DNA of 64,000 bases from an uncultured Ilumatobacter sp. GTDB taxonomy: Bacteria; Actinomycetota; Acidimicrobiia; Acidimicrobiales; Ilumatobacteraceae. Shown here piece by piece: positions 53,033-62,390 of this stretch. How positions within the stretch are numbered: position 1 is the first letter of the stretch; the number at the start of each line of letters is the position of its first letter. The stretch covers positions 67,365 through 131,364 of the forward strand of contig CALKNK010000009.1 in the NCBI GenBank assembly GCA_938091165.1, given 5' to 3'. Under the pieces are notes generated by a model that did no database searches, had not been told where the DNA came from, and saw only the letters and a list, made by a program, of their open reading frames with translations. A program made the position numbers and the translations under genes.

Positions 53033-55675
53033 ATGACGAGAAACTTCGATGGCCCCATGACGGCCGACCAGTTGCGCGACACCTTCACGGGCTTCTTCGC
53101 TGCGAGGGACCACACCGTCGTGCAGTCGGCGAGCCTCATCCCGCATGACCCAACGGTGCTGTTCAACGTCGCCGGCATGGTTCCGTTCAAGGACTACTTC
53201 GTCGGCAACGAGCAGTCACCGTTCAAACGAGCCACTGCCTCGCAGAAGTGTGCCCGTGCTGGTGGCAAGCACAACGACCTCGATGACGTTGGCCGGACGA
53301 AGCGACACCTCGTCTTTTTTGAGATGCTTGGGAACTTCAGTTTCGGCGATTACTTCAAAGAGGCGGCGATTCCCTACGCCTGGGACCTGATGACCGAATC
53401 GGTCGAACAGGGCGGTCTCGGCTTCGACGGCGACAAGTTATGGATCACGGTCCACGAGTCGGATGATGAAGCAGAGCAGATTTGGCACGACCAAGTCGGG
53501 GTGCCGATGGAGCGAATCCAACGGTTGGGTGACAAGGACAATTACTGGCAGATGGGCGATACCGGCCCTTGCGGGCCGTGCAGCGAGATCCACATTGATC
53601 GGGGTCCTGAATTTGGCCCGGAAGGCGGCCCGCTGCGTGACCCGGCCGGGGATCGGTTCATGGAACTCTGGAACCTCGTCTTCATGCAGTTCAACCAGTC
53701 GGCTGACGGAGTGCGCACGGCGCTCCCCAAGCCGTCAATCGATACAGGGGCTGGCCTCGAACGTGTTCTTGCGTTGAAGCAGGGCGTCGACTCGGTCTGG
53801 GAGACCGATCTGATGCAGCCGCTAATCGACGAGGCGCAGTCAATCACCGGACACAAGTACATCGTCGGCGACTACGACGACCGTGCAAGCTTTGCTATGC
53901 GTGTGCTCGCCGAGCATGCCCGCTCCAGCACAATGCTGGTCAACGACGGCGTGTTCCCATCTAACGAGGCACGCGGCTATGTCTTACGTCGGATTGTCCG
54001 TCGTGCAGTGCGCTTCGCCTACCTGCTCGGCACAGACAAGCTGGTGATGCCACGCCTTGTAGAGGTTGCCGGAAACATCATGGGGCGGGCATATCCGGAT
54101 GTCACCAAAAATATGGGCTTTGTTACCGATGTCATTGGCAAGGAGGAAGAACGCTTTCGTCACACGTTGAAGAACGGTCTGGCCATCCTCGACGGCGAAC
54201 TCAATGATGACACCGACAAACTCTCGGGATCGACCGCATTTCTCCTGCACGACACCTACGGTTTTCCGCTCGAACTCACGCAGGAAATCGCTAGCGAACG
54301 CAGCATCGAAGTCGACCTTGATGGGTTCAACGCTGACATGACAGCGCAGCGTCAACGGGCAAAAGCTGCCCAAAAGAGCGGCGCTGACGTTGGTGCAGTC
54401 GAGGGCTTCCGTGACGTACTCGACCAGTTCGGAATTACTGATTTCGTCGGCTACTCAGACGATTTCGCAGATTCTTCCGTGCTGGCGATTCTCGAGGGCC
54501 CCGCCGATGCTGACGGTAACGCAACGATCGATATTTTCCTAGACCGCACCCCGTTTTACGCCGAAGCGGGAGGACAAGTTGGCGACACCGGCACGATCAC
54601 CACGGATACCGGTACCGCAACTGTGCTTGACACCACGTTTGCGTTGCCAAACCTGTGGCGCCATCATGCGCGAATCACCGATGGCACCGTGAGCGTGGGA
54701 CAGAGCGCGACGGCTTCCATCGATGTCCTACGCCGCGATGCCATTCGCCGCAACCACACCGCTACGCACCTGTTGCACTATGCGCTCCGTCACGTGCTTG
54801 GCGAACACGTCAAGCAGGCAGGGTCAATGGTCGGTCCCGACCGGCTTCGTTTTGACTTTTCGCACTACGAAGCGGTGACACCGGCGCAAATAAAACAGAT
54901 CGAGGACATCGCCAACCACGAGACGTTGGGCAATATGCCGACGCGTGTCTACGAGACGACCAAGGACGAAGCCGAGGCGCTCGGTGCGATTGCGTTCTTC
55001 GGCGACAAGTACGGCGACATCGTTCGAGTACTTGAGGCTGGCTCGACTATTGAATTATGCGGTGGCACTCACGTTCGTGCCACCGGTGACATCGGGACGA
55101 TCAAGGTCGTCAGCGAGTCATCGATCGGATCCAACCTGCGTCGGATCGAAGCAGTGAGCGGTGATGCCAGCGTCGCACTGCTCCAACGCGATGAATCGCT
55201 GATCTCAGAGGTGGCGCAAATGGTCGGCACGCAAGCCGATGATTTGCGTGGAGGCGTGCAGCGCAAGCTCGATGAGGTCAAGGGTCTTCAAGACCAGATC
55301 AAGGCATTGCGATCCCAGCTCGCTGCCGGGCGTGCAAGTGAACTTGCCGACATCGCTGTGGAAGGCGTCGTCGTAACGCAGGTTGATGGACTGTCGCCCG
55401 GCGATTTGCGCGAGTTGGCCGTCGCCGTGCGCCAAGTGCCAGGGATTCAAGTCGTCGTGTTGGTTGGCGAGACCGACACTGGTGGTGTATCTCTTGTGGC
55501 CGCTGTCGCTCCAGGCAACTCGAAACCTGCATCGCTCCTGATCAAAGATGCCGCTCGTGCCGTTGGCGGTGGTGGCGGAGGTAAAGGTGACATTGCGACT
55601 GCGGGCGGTAAAGACCCGTCGGGCATTGCCGAAGCCCTGCGCATCGCTGCTGAGGCCGTTCCGCAGGTGCTGTGA
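53033..55675 (+). CDS. alaS: Alanyl-tRNA synthetase
   Basis: An 880-residue class II synthetase. Seen are the catalytic core (FNVAGMVPFKDYF, RHLVFFEMLGNFSFGDYFK, TGPCGPCSEIH, GLERVLALKQG) and the editing domain with zinc ligands HTATHLLHYALRH and CGGTHVRATGDIG. The C-terminal C-Ala domain with a Gly-rich stretch (GGGGGGKGD) completes the protein. ATG at 53033 or the in-frame ATG at 53057 (MTADQLRDTF) could be the start. It heads the alaS-ruvX-mltG-aro run. Confidence 0.97.
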   Translation: MTRNFDGPMTADQLRDTFTGFFAARDHTVVQSASLIPHDPTVLFNVAGMVPFKDYFVGNEQSPFKRATASQKCARAGGKHNDLDDVGRTKRHLVFFEMLGNFSFGDYFKEAAIPYAWDLMTESVEQGGLGFDGDKLWITVHESDDEAEQIWHDQVGVPMERIQRLGDKDNYWQMGDTGPCGPCSEIHIDRGPEFGPEGGPLRDPAGDRFMELWNLVFMQFNQSADGVRTALPKPSIDTGAGLERVLALKQGVDSVWETDLMQPLIDEAQSITGHKYIVGDYDDRASFAMRVLAEHARSSTMLVNDGVFPSNEARGYVLRRIVRRAVRFAYLLGTDKLVMPRLVEVAGNIMGRAYPDVTKNMGFVTDVIGKEEERFRHTLKNGLAILDGELNDDTDKLSGSTAFLLHDTYGFPLELTQEIASERSIEVDLDGFNADMTAQRQRAKAAQKSGADVGAVEGFRDVLDQFGITDFVGYSDDFADSSVLAILEGPADADGNATIDIFLDRTPFYAEAGGQVGDTGTITTDTGTATVLDTTFALPNLWRHHARITDGTVSVGQSATASIDVLRRDAIRRNHTATHLLHYALRHVLGEHVKQAGSMVGPDRLRFDFSHYEAVTPAQIKQIEDIANHETLGNMPTRVYETTKDEAEALGAIAFFGDKYGDIVRVLEAGSTIELCGGTHVRATGDIGTIKVVSESSIGSNLRRIEAVSGDASVALLQRDESLISEVAQMVGTQADDLRGGVQRKLDEVKGLQDQIKALRSQLAAGRASELADIAVEGVVVTQVDGLSPGDLRELAVAVRQVPGIQVVVLVGETDTGGVSLVAAVAPGNSKPASLLIKDAARAVGGGGGGKGDIATAGGKDPSGIAEALRIAAEAVPQVL

Positions 55676-55685
55676 TCGGATCTCT

Positions 55686-56144
55686 GTGACCGAGTCGCAA
55701 CGCGTGCCTGGTGTTCGCTCGCTCGGAGTAGATCTCGGCTCGAAGCGCATCGGAATTGCTGTGAGCGATTTGTCCGGCACCATTGCGTCGGCCCTCACCA
55801 CGGTTTATCGATCGAAGTCACGTCGACATGATCATGCAGAGATCGCACGCTTGGTCAAAATCGAAGAGTGTGAAGTCGTAGTTGTTGGCTTGCCACTCTC
55901 GCTTGATGGATCAGAAGGACCAGCTGCCCGGGATGCCACCAACGAAGCGAGACAGCTCGCTACCGTTGTAGGAGTGCCTGTGGAGATGTACGACGAGAGG
56001 TTCACCACGGTGACGGCCGAACAGGCGATGCGTGACGCCGGTCTGAGCGGCGCGCGACAGCGCAAAATTGTGGACCAAATGGCCGCAGCGGTAATGCTGC
56101 AAGCATGGCTTGACCACCGCCGTCATACTTGGGACAAACCATGA
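55686..56144 (+). CDS. ruvX: Holliday-junction resolvase-like YqgF/RuvX
   Basis: A 152-residue RNase H-fold nuclease implicated in pre-16S rRNA 5'-end processing. Seen are LGVDLGSKRIGIAVSD, VVVGLPLSLDGSEGPAA, and VEMYDERFTTVTAEQAM. The C-terminal DQMAAAVMLQAWLD carries the last acidic residue. GTG at 55686 was chosen because family similarity starts just after it. The longer open frame runs into alaS. It overlaps mltG by four bases. Confidence 0.93.
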   Translation: MTESQRVPGVRSLGVDLGSKRIGIAVSDLSGTIASALTTVYRSKSRRHDHAEIARLVKIEECEVVVVGLPLSLDGSEGPAARDATNEARQLATVVGVPVEMYDERFTTVTAEQAMRDAGLSGARQRKIVDQMAAAVMLQAWLDHRRHTWDKP

Positions 56145-57385
56145 CCCAGCTGGACCCGCTGCTGCCAGAGGCGCAGGTTGATCCGGACAATCGGCCAGCG
56201 ATGGATTGGCCGACTGATCCGTGGGATTCCACCGATCAAACTGGGCAAGTCGAGCGACTCCGTCGGCAAACTCGGCCACTGAAATGGCTTGTGTATACCT
56301 GCATAGCGTTGGCCCTCGTCGTAATTCTTATTGCTGGGATGGTCGGCTGGTGGTATCTCGGCAAGATCAATCCGCCTGGTGACCCAGGCGAGCTGCAAAA
56401 CTTTGAGATAGCGAAAGACGCGACTTTTGAATCGTTGACCGAACAACTCGTTAATGAAGGCTTTATTTCTGACGCTGCGGTCTGGTCGCGATACGTCGAA
56501 CGAGACGATGACGGTCTCGAGATAATTCCCGGTTTTTATCAACTGCGACCAAACGATCACATGGGCAACGTGCTGGCGCGCCTCAAAACACCGCCAGCTC
56601 TGACCACAACGAACGTCACGTTTCCCGAGGGCTTTACGATTGACCGCATGGGTCGACGCGTCGACGCCGTGATTGAGCGAATGGACGAAGCCGAATTCAT
56701 TGCAGCGGCAACTGCGCCGAATGTTTCAACCAAATGGCTGCCCGCCGGAACAGGCAGCCTCGAAGGGCTGCTATTTCCCGACACCTATTCAGTGTCGAAC
56801 GCCGAATCTGAGGCACAATTACTTGACCGTATGGTGGGTCTCATGGAGCGTGTTGGTCAACAGGAAGACATCGAGTCGAAGGCAGCGCTGCTCGGCTACA
56901 CCCCCTATGAGGCGATGATCGTTGCGTCGATGATCGAACGCGAGGCCGCTGTTCCCGAGGATCGAGCGAAGATCTCCCGAGTTATTCTCAATCGCCTCGC
57001 AGTGAGTCGTTTAAATCCTGACGAGCCGTTTCTCCTCCAGATCGATGCGTCGGTGTACTACGGCCGCGATCAAACCGACGGCGACCCAAATCTCGACTTC
57101 AGCCAACTACGCCAAATTGATACGCCCTGGAACACGTATACCCGGCCTGGCCTACCGCGAACGCCGATCGCAAACCCTGGTCGAGCGTCGATCAGGGCGG
57201 CACTCAACCCGGCCGCAAACCCACCGCCAGGCGATCCAATCTGTCGAGAACTTCCCAATCCGTCGGAATGTTTTTACTTTTTCTATGTGCTCGCCGACGC
57301 GGACGGAAGTCACGCATTTTCGGCAACGTTCGAACAACACGAGGCGAATATTGCCCGGTATGCCGACGTTGAGTTCAGCCGGTGA
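56141..57385 (+). CDS. mltG: Endolytic murein transglycosylase
   Basis: A 414-residue membrane-anchored enzyme that cleaves nascent glycan strands and sets their length. A cytoplasmic leader is followed by one transmembrane helix (VYTCIALALVVILIAGMVGW, about residues 50-70). The LysM-like region holds ATFESLTEQLVNEGF. The YceG catalytic segment VASMIEREAAVPED carries the catalytic Glu, followed by ISRVILNRLAVS. The ATG overlaps the ruvX stop (ATGA), and the stop overlaps the aroE GTG (GTGA). Confidence 0.93.
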   Translation: MTQLDPLLPEAQVDPDNRPAMDWPTDPWDSTDQTGQVERLRRQTRPLKWLVYTCIALALVVILIAGMVGWWYLGKINPPGDPGELQNFEIAKDATFESLTEQLVNEGFISDAAVWSRYVERDDDGLEIIPGFYQLRPNDHMGNVLARLKTPPALTTTNVTFPEGFTIDRMGRRVDAVIERMDEAEFIAAATAPNVSTKWLPAGTGSLEGLLFPDTYSVSNAESEAQLLDRMVGLMERVGQQEDIESKAALLGYTPYEAMIVASMIEREAAVPEDRAKISRVILNRLAVSRLNPDEPFLLQIDASVYYGRDQTDGDPNLDFSQLRQIDTPWNTYTRPGLPRTPIANPGRASIRAALNPAANPPPGDPICRELPNPSECFYFFYVLADADGSHAFSATFEQHEANIARYADVEFSR

Positions 57386-58248
57386 TGTTGACCGTGCAGC
57401 ACGCAGGACCACGCATTGCGGCAGTCATCGGTTCGCCGGTCACGCATAGCTTGTCGCCGGTCATCCATCAGGCGGCCTTGGACGCAGCCGGCGTCGACTG
57501 GGTTTACACGGCGTTTGACGTAGCCCCCGGGAGCGCTGCTGAGGCAATCAGTGCGATGCGTCTCCTCGGTCTGGCTGGATTATCGATAACAATGCCCCAT
57601 AAGTTCGACGTTGCTCAACTTGTTGATCGTCTAGAGCCAGCGGCTCGGGCGCTCGACGCTGTGAATACCGTGAGCTGGGATGACGGCAAACTTGTCGGTT
57701 CCAGCACTGATGGCGCCGGTTTTGTTGCCTCCCTTGCAGAGACAGGTGTGGAGGTTGCCGATGCGCATATCGCTGTTTTTGGTGCCGGGGGAGCAGCGCG
57801 CTCGGTAATCGACGCATTAGGCCGCGCCGGTGCTGCTGAGATCACGGTGCTGAATCGCACCCAGGATCGTGCTGAACGGGCTGCAGCATTGTCGGCTGTA
57901 GCAACGGTCGGAATCGTCAGTGATGTGAGTCGAGCAGACATCGTTGTGAACGCGACGAGTGTCGGTATGGGCGTTGAGCCGGGCGATGCAACCTCCGTTG
58001 ACATGGCGTGTGATCCCAGCTTGCTGCGCGTCGGGCAAATCGTCGCTGATCTTGTGTACTCCCCGCTTGAAACAGCGTGGATGCTGGCAGCAGTCGATGC
58101 CGGCGCAACGACAATTAACGGACTGGGCATGCTTGTCCATCAGGCGGCACTGCAGCAGGAGCGTTGGCTTGGCTATCGCCCGGACGTAGCAACAATGCGT
58201 GCAGCTGCCACGACCGAACTCGCTGCTCGGCGAAATACTCCCAGATAG
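57382..58248 (+). CDS. aroE: Shikimate dehydrogenase
   Basis: A 288-residue NADPH-dependent enzyme reducing 3-dehydroshikimate. Seen are HSLSPVIHQAAL (shikimate site), TMPHKFDVAQL with the catalytic Lys, STDGAGFVASL with the catalytic Asp, Rossmann GAGGAARSV, and NATSVGM. The C-terminus has NGLGMLVHQAALQ. The start is GTG at 57382 overlapping mltG, or the ATG at 57385 inside the overlap. aroC starts nine bases downstream. Confidence 0.95.
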   Translation: MMLTVQHAGPRIAAVIGSPVTHSLSPVIHQAALDAAGVDWVYTAFDVAPGSAAEAISAMRLLGLAGLSITMPHKFDVAQLVDRLEPAARALDAVNTVSWDDGKLVGSSTDGAGFVASLAETGVEVADAHIAVFGAGGAARSVIDALGRAGAAEITVLNRTQDRAERAAALSAVATVGIVSDVSRADIVVNATSVGMGVEPGDATSVDMACDPSLLRVGQIVADLVYSPLETAWMLAAVDAGATTINGLGMLVHQAALQQERWLGYRPDVATMRAAATTELAARRNTPR

Positions 58249-58257
58249 CCTCACAGA

Positions 58258-59424
58258 ATGCTTCGCTACCTCACCGCCGGTGAAAGCCATGGTCAGGGCC
58301 TTGTGGTCATCATGGAAGGCCTGCCAGCCGGCCTCGAGATCACGGTCGACGAGATCCAAGCTGAGATGGGCCGTCGCCGACTTGGCTATGGCCGGGGCCC
58401 ACGCCAGCGCTTTGAGGCTGATGAGCTCACCCTGATCGGCGGCGTCCGCCATGGTCGCACTCTTGGGTCTCCGCTGGCCATTGAGATCCAAAATAGCGAG
58501 TGGTTCCGTAGCGATAAGTGGCACGATGAGATGTCGCCGGCCCCGGGCGAAACTAAGGATCCACTTACACAGGTCCGGCCAGGTCACGCAGACTTAGCGG
58601 GCATGCAAAAGTACGGCTTCACCGATGCCCGGGACGTACTGGAACGCGCCAGCGCGCGAGAGACCGCAGCACGCGTGGCCGCCGGAGCAGTTGCCAAGAA
58701 GTTACTCAAGGCACTCGATATTGAGGTCATTTCGCACGTCATTCAGATGGGCGACGCCCGGATCCCGGCGTCCACCGCACGCCCGACACCCACTGAACTC
58801 CATCGAGTCGACGAGAATCCAGTGCGTTGCTTCGACGCAAATGCGTCCGAAGCGATGATCACCGCCATTAAGGCTGCTGCGAAAGAAGGTGACTCACTTG
58901 GCGGCATCGTCGAAGTGCTTGCCTTTGGGGTACCTGTCGGGCTTGGCAGCCACGTTCACTGGGACCGCAAGATCGACGCCGCCTTCGCTCAGGCTGTCAT
59001 GAGCATTCAAGCGGTGAAGGGTGTCGAGATCGGAGACGGTTTTGAAATCGCTGGACGGCGGGGAAGTACTGCACACGATCCAATTAGCTGGGACTCCGAT
59101 GCAAGCGAGTATCGGCGCAGCAGCGCACTAGCCGGTGGCACCGAAGGCGGGATGACTACCGGCGAGCTCGTGGTGGTACGTGCAGCAATGAAGCCACTTG
59201 CCACGCTTAACCGGCCCACGCTTGAAACCGTCGACACTGCCACAAAAGAATCTGGCGTCTCGTTCAAGGAGCGCACCGACGTGACGGCGGTGCCAGCGAT
59301 GGGTGTTGTTGCTGAGACCATGGTGTCACTAGTTTTGGCGACCGAGGCGCAGCGCAAGTTCGGCGGTGACTCGATGGACGAGTTCGTTCGTAATGCCGAG
59401 TCATTTAGAGCCCACTTGTCGTGA
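58258..59424 (+). CDS. aroC: Chorismate synthase
   Basis: A 388-residue FMN-dependent enzyme making chorismate from EPSP. Seen are the N-terminal TAGESHGQGLVVIMEG, RRRLGYGRGPRQRFE, RPGHADLAGMQKYGF, and ASARETAARVAAGA. The last block SGGTEGGMTTGE-like (LAGGTEGGMTTGE) and PLATLNRPTL complete the family signatures. It lies between aroE and aroK and overlaps aroK by four bases (GTGA). Confidence 0.96.
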   Translation: MLRYLTAGESHGQGLVVIMEGLPAGLEITVDEIQAEMGRRRLGYGRGPRQRFEADELTLIGGVRHGRTLGSPLAIEIQNSEWFRSDKWHDEMSPAPGETKDPLTQVRPGHADLAGMQKYGFTDARDVLERASARETAARVAAGAVAKKLLKALDIEVISHVIQMGDARIPASTARPTPTELHRVDENPVRCFDANASEAMITAIKAAAKEGDSLGGIVEVLAFGVPVGLGSHVHWDRKIDAAFAQAVMSIQAVKGVEIGDGFEIAGRRGSTAHDPISWDSDASEYRRSSALAGGTEGGMTTGELVVVRAAMKPLATLNRPTLETVDTATKESGVSFKERTDVTAVPAMGVVAETMVSLVLATEAQRKFGGDSMDEFVRNAESFRAHLS

Positions 59425-59942
59425 ACATTTGCGGCGCAAAGCACTTGGTGCTGATCGGAATGATGGGCGCAGGAAAATCATCGGTCGGGCGAGTGCTTGC
59501 GCGAAAGCTCGACCGCCCGCTGCTCGATTCCGATGAACTCATCGAACAGCGAACAGGCCGAACCGTTCGGGAAATCTGGACGACAGATGGTGAGGCCGAA
59601 TTTAGAAAGCTAGAGACGAGGACACTCAACGATGTGCTCAGCGGTGACGAGCCCTCGGTGATCGCCGCCGCGGGTGGAGTGGTGCTCGAGACGGCGAATC
59701 GGACCGTCCTTGCAGAGAGCGATGCGCACGTGGTGTGGCTGCTCGCCAACGTGGAACTGCTGATTGATCGAGTCAAGAGCGGCACACACCGACCACTTCT
59801 CGACGACGATCCCGATGCGATGATGCGCGCTATGCACCGAGACCGTGATGAGCTGTATCGAGAAGTCGCCGACGCAATCGTGTCGGTCGACAATCGATCG
59901 GTACAAGATGTGGCCAAGGCGGTGCTCCGATGCGCCGGCTGA
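59421..59942 (+). CDS. aroK: Shikimate kinase
   Basis: A 173-residue kinase phosphorylating shikimate at O3. Seen are P-loop GMMGAGKSSVG, LLDSDELIEQ (shikimate-binding Asp), GEAEFRKLE (Arg), AAAGGVVLE, and the LID Arg region KSGTHRPLLDD. The start is GTG at 59421, overlapping the aroC stop. Its end overlaps aroB by thirteen bases. Confidence 0.95.
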   Translation: MNICGAKHLVLIGMMGAGKSSVGRVLARKLDRPLLDSDELIEQRTGRTVREIWTTDGEAEFRKLETRTLNDVLSGDEPSVIAAAGGVVLETANRTVLAESDAHVVWLLANVELLIDRVKSGTHRPLLDDDPDAMMRAMHRDRDELYREVADAIVSVDNRSVQDVAKAVLRCAG

Positions 59943-60943
59943 ACGTACCTCTCGGTGACCGCGGCTATGACGTCGTGATTGGTCGAGGTGTTGTGGCCGA
60001 ACTTGCGTCGTTGCTTCCGGCGCCGGCGCAACGGGCGGCCATCATCACCCAGGACGGTATTCCTGCAGAGATTGTCCTCCCTGGTCTCGACGTGACGACG
60101 TTTGTGATCGACCAAGGCGAAGGCGCCAAAACGCTCAATACGATCGAGACGCTGGCACGTGGGTTTGCGGACATGGGCTTGACTAGAAACGACGTTGTTA
60201 TTGGTGTCGGCGGCGGCATGGTGACCGATGTGGCGGGCTTCGCTGCGTCATCGTGGCACCGGGGGACCCCTGTCTTGCATGTGCCAACGAGCCTGCTCGG
60301 GATGGTGGACGCTGCTATTGGAGGTAAGACCGGTGTCAATTTGCCTGAAGGTAAAAACCTTGTCGGTGCTTACTGGCAGCCAACCGGTGTCCTGTGCGAT
60401 TTTGATTTCCTCGAGACACTCCCGCAACGCGAAATGCGCTGTGGCATGGGCGAGATGGCGAAGTACCACTTTCTGACCGGTGACAATCTGTTAGCGATGG
60501 ACCTTGAAGAACGGGTCGCTCGCTGCATCGAGATTAAGACTGAAATCGTTGCTTCTGATGAACGCGAAAGTGGTCGACGAGCGCTTCTCAACTACGGGCA
60601 TACCTTCGCCCATGCCCTCGAGATCGCCACGGGACATGAGTTGGCGCACGGTGAGGCAGTGGCTATCGGACTGGTTTATGCGGCCGAGTTGGGTCACAAT
60701 CTGAGTCGGATAGACGTCGACAGAGTTCAGGAGCACCGCAACGTCGTGGCCGGAGAGTACGACCTCATGACCAGCCCGCCGTCAGGGCTTGACGCTGATG
60801 AGCTAATGGCGCTCATGTATCGCGACAAGAAGGCGTTGGGCTCGGGATTGACCTTCGTTCTTGATGGGCCCAGTGGCATCGAGGTTGTGTCGGGTGTGGA
60901 GGAGGAGCCTGTACGACGAGCGATGGAGGCCATACTGAGGTGA
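59930..60943 (+). CDS. aroB: 3-dehydroquinate synthase
   Basis: A 337-residue NAD- and metal-dependent enzyme turning DAHP into 3-dehydroquinate. Seen are VIGVGGGMVTDVAGF (NAD site), HVPTSLLGMVDAAIGGKTGVN, GMGEMAKYHF with a metal-binding Glu, LLNYGHTFAHALE, and HGEAVAIGLVYA. It is shorter than the usual 350-360 but all catalytic blocks are present. It ends the shikimate run, and no aroQ or pepQ follows, unlike the common actinobacterial order. Confidence 0.95.
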   Translation: MRRLNVPLGDRGYDVVIGRGVVAELASLLPAPAQRAAIITQDGIPAEIVLPGLDVTTFVIDQGEGAKTLNTIETLARGFADMGLTRNDVVIGVGGGMVTDVAGFAASSWHRGTPVLHVPTSLLGMVDAAIGGKTGVNLPEGKNLVGAYWQPTGVLCDFDFLETLPQREMRCGMGEMAKYHFLTGDNLLAMDLEERVARCIEIKTEIVASDERESGRRALLNYGHTFAHALEIATGHELAHGEAVAIGLVYAAELGHNLSRIDVDRVQEHRNVVAGEYDLMTSPPSGLDADELMALMYRDKKALGSGLTFVLDGPSGIEVVSGVEEEPVRRAMEAILR

Positions 60944-61369
60944 GCGCTGCTGTTAGACAGGCACTAGCGCACCGTTAGCGGTGTCAGAAAGCCGCAACTA
61001 AAAGTCTGAGAAGCCGGCAAGCACTCACGGCGATTTTTGGACGCAGGCTGAGCGATAGATCGTCCAAGAAACACTTGTCCTCGATCGATCAGCTTTCGGT
61101 TGGAGCGTTCCGCACGCGATGTTTTGAGCCAGCGGCGTTGATCTGGAGGCGGAGATTGCCGTTTGGTGCGACTTGGATCGTGCCGCTGGGTTTTGGGTGT
61201 GGGCTTCTAGGGCGGGTGTTTGGCTCTGCTCTGGTGGCCATTGCGAGAGAGACCGACCCAACAGGGGCACAAGCTCGCCCCACCACACATGAACTCCACC
61301 ATGTCAATGCTCACGATCATCTGAAGCGACGCTGACGGCTAAGGGTTTTACGTACCTACTTTGCTTGGT
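60944..61369. other. Gene-poor stretch after aroB
   Basis: A 426-base region with no supported gene. A weak hairpin CACCG-TTAG-CGGTG at 60970-60983 begins 27 bases after the aroB stop but has no T-run. It could be a poor terminator. Open frames on both strands (for example 61075-61335 plus and 61025-61288 minus) are in the style of shadow frames without family motifs. Decayed coding sequence is possible. The plus frame ends THELHHVNAHDH, only faintly like an HNH-type end. Confidence 0.45.
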
Positions 61370-62362
61370 TCAGCGCTCTGAGGGGTACACCACGCCCACC
61401 TGCTTGCGTACCTCGTCGAGCAGTTGCATGGTCTGCAGGGTTGCATCCCACGTGACCACGTTGCTTTGAATGTGGCCATTGCGAACACGTTCCATTGCAT
61501 GAGCCGCTTCGTGAGCGAGGCCTTCGTTGGGCATTGTGATGTGTCGTGGATTAGTTCCGTGAGAATGCACCGTGAATGATGACGTAAACCAGAAAGGTGG
61601 GTCGACGTCGATCCGGCCCATTGTTCCGACAATTCGGGCACCGTGCCCACTGACGGCGTCAAGCGATGTCTGGAAAGTACTCATTGCTCCGCTCGGAAAT
61701 GTCGCAACACCTGCCACAGTTGCATCGACCCCGCTGTCGGTGAGCCGCCCGATCGCTTTGACCTCATCCGGGTGCTCGCCGAGTACGAAACATGGGAAGG
61801 TCAGCGGATAGATACCGAGGTCAAGCATTGCGCCGCCAGCAAGGTCAGCTTGGCGGTGGCGACCGTTGGGATCAGAGATGTTCAAGCAAAAGTCTGCATC
61901 GATGCTGACAATTTCGCCGATCTCACCGGCGATGACGCGTCGACGGATATCGACGACGGCAGGAATAAACCAGGTCCACATTGCCTCCATCAGAAAACGA
62001 TTGTTGTGGCGCGCTGCGTCGATCATTTCGGTTGCTTCACCGGTGTTGAGTGCGAAGGCCTTCTCACATACGACGTGTTTGCCAGCATTAAGCGCGGTCA
62101 TCGTCATGTCATGGTGTTCGCTGTGAGGCGACGCGACGTAGATGATGTCGACATTTGGGTCATTGCACAGATCGGTGTGTGACGGGTGGGCGCGTGCGAC
62201 GTTGAACTTGGACGCAAAGCGGTCAGCTGTTTCTTGTGATCGCGAGCCGACTGCGACAACTTCTGCCCCCGGCATAGCGTGGACTGCGCGGGTCATTTGC
62301 TCGGCGATGCCACCGGTTGACGCAATTCCCCAACGAAGCGGGGAGGTCGACTTATCGGGCAT
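61370..62362 (-). CDS. Gfo/Idh/MocA family oxidoreductase
   Basis: A 330-residue NAD(P)-dependent dehydrogenase resembling trans-1,2-dihydrobenzene-1,2-diol or glucose-fructose oxidoreductase-like enzymes. Seen are WGIASTGGIAEQMTRAV, ASPHSEHHDMTMTALNAGKH, the conserved Lys in VCEKAFALNTGEA, and AMWTWFIPAV. ATG at 62362 was chosen for MPDKSTSPLRWGI, because an extra 27 residues upstream lack family similarity. It is transcribed after the HAD gene, 28 bases away. Confidence 0.88.
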   Translation of the reverse strand: MPDKSTSPLRWGIASTGGIAEQMTRAVHAMPGAEVVAVGSRSQETADRFASKFNVARAHPSHTDLCNDPNVDIIYVASPHSEHHDMTMTALNAGKHVVCEKAFALNTGEATEMIDAARHNNRFLMEAMWTWFIPAVVDIRRRVIAGEIGEIVSIDADFCLNISDPNGRHRQADLAGGAMLDLGIYPLTFPCFVLGEHPDEVKAIGRLTDSGVDATVAGVATFPSGAMSTFQTSLDAVSGHGARIVGTMGRIDVDPPFWFTSSFTVHSHGTNPRHITMPNEGLAHEAAHAMERVRNGHIQSNVVTWDATLQTMQLLDEVRKQVGVVYPSER

Positions 62363-62390
62363 GGCGCTAATCCTTGCATTCTCCGACGGT

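Noticed and set aside
57817..58587. Minus-strand open frame of about 256 codons across aroE and aroC
   Set aside because: It overlaps two convincing shikimate genes and shows no domain.
59405..60115. Minus-strand open frame of about 236 codons opposite aroK and aroB
   Set aside because: Ser/Arg/Thr-rich shadow composition with no motif, opposite certain genes.
61075..61335. Plus-strand frame ending with His-rich THELHHVNAHDH, faintly like an HNH nuclease end
   Set aside because: No Cys pairs, no HNH core and no upstream domain, so the likeness is too weak to call a pseudogene.
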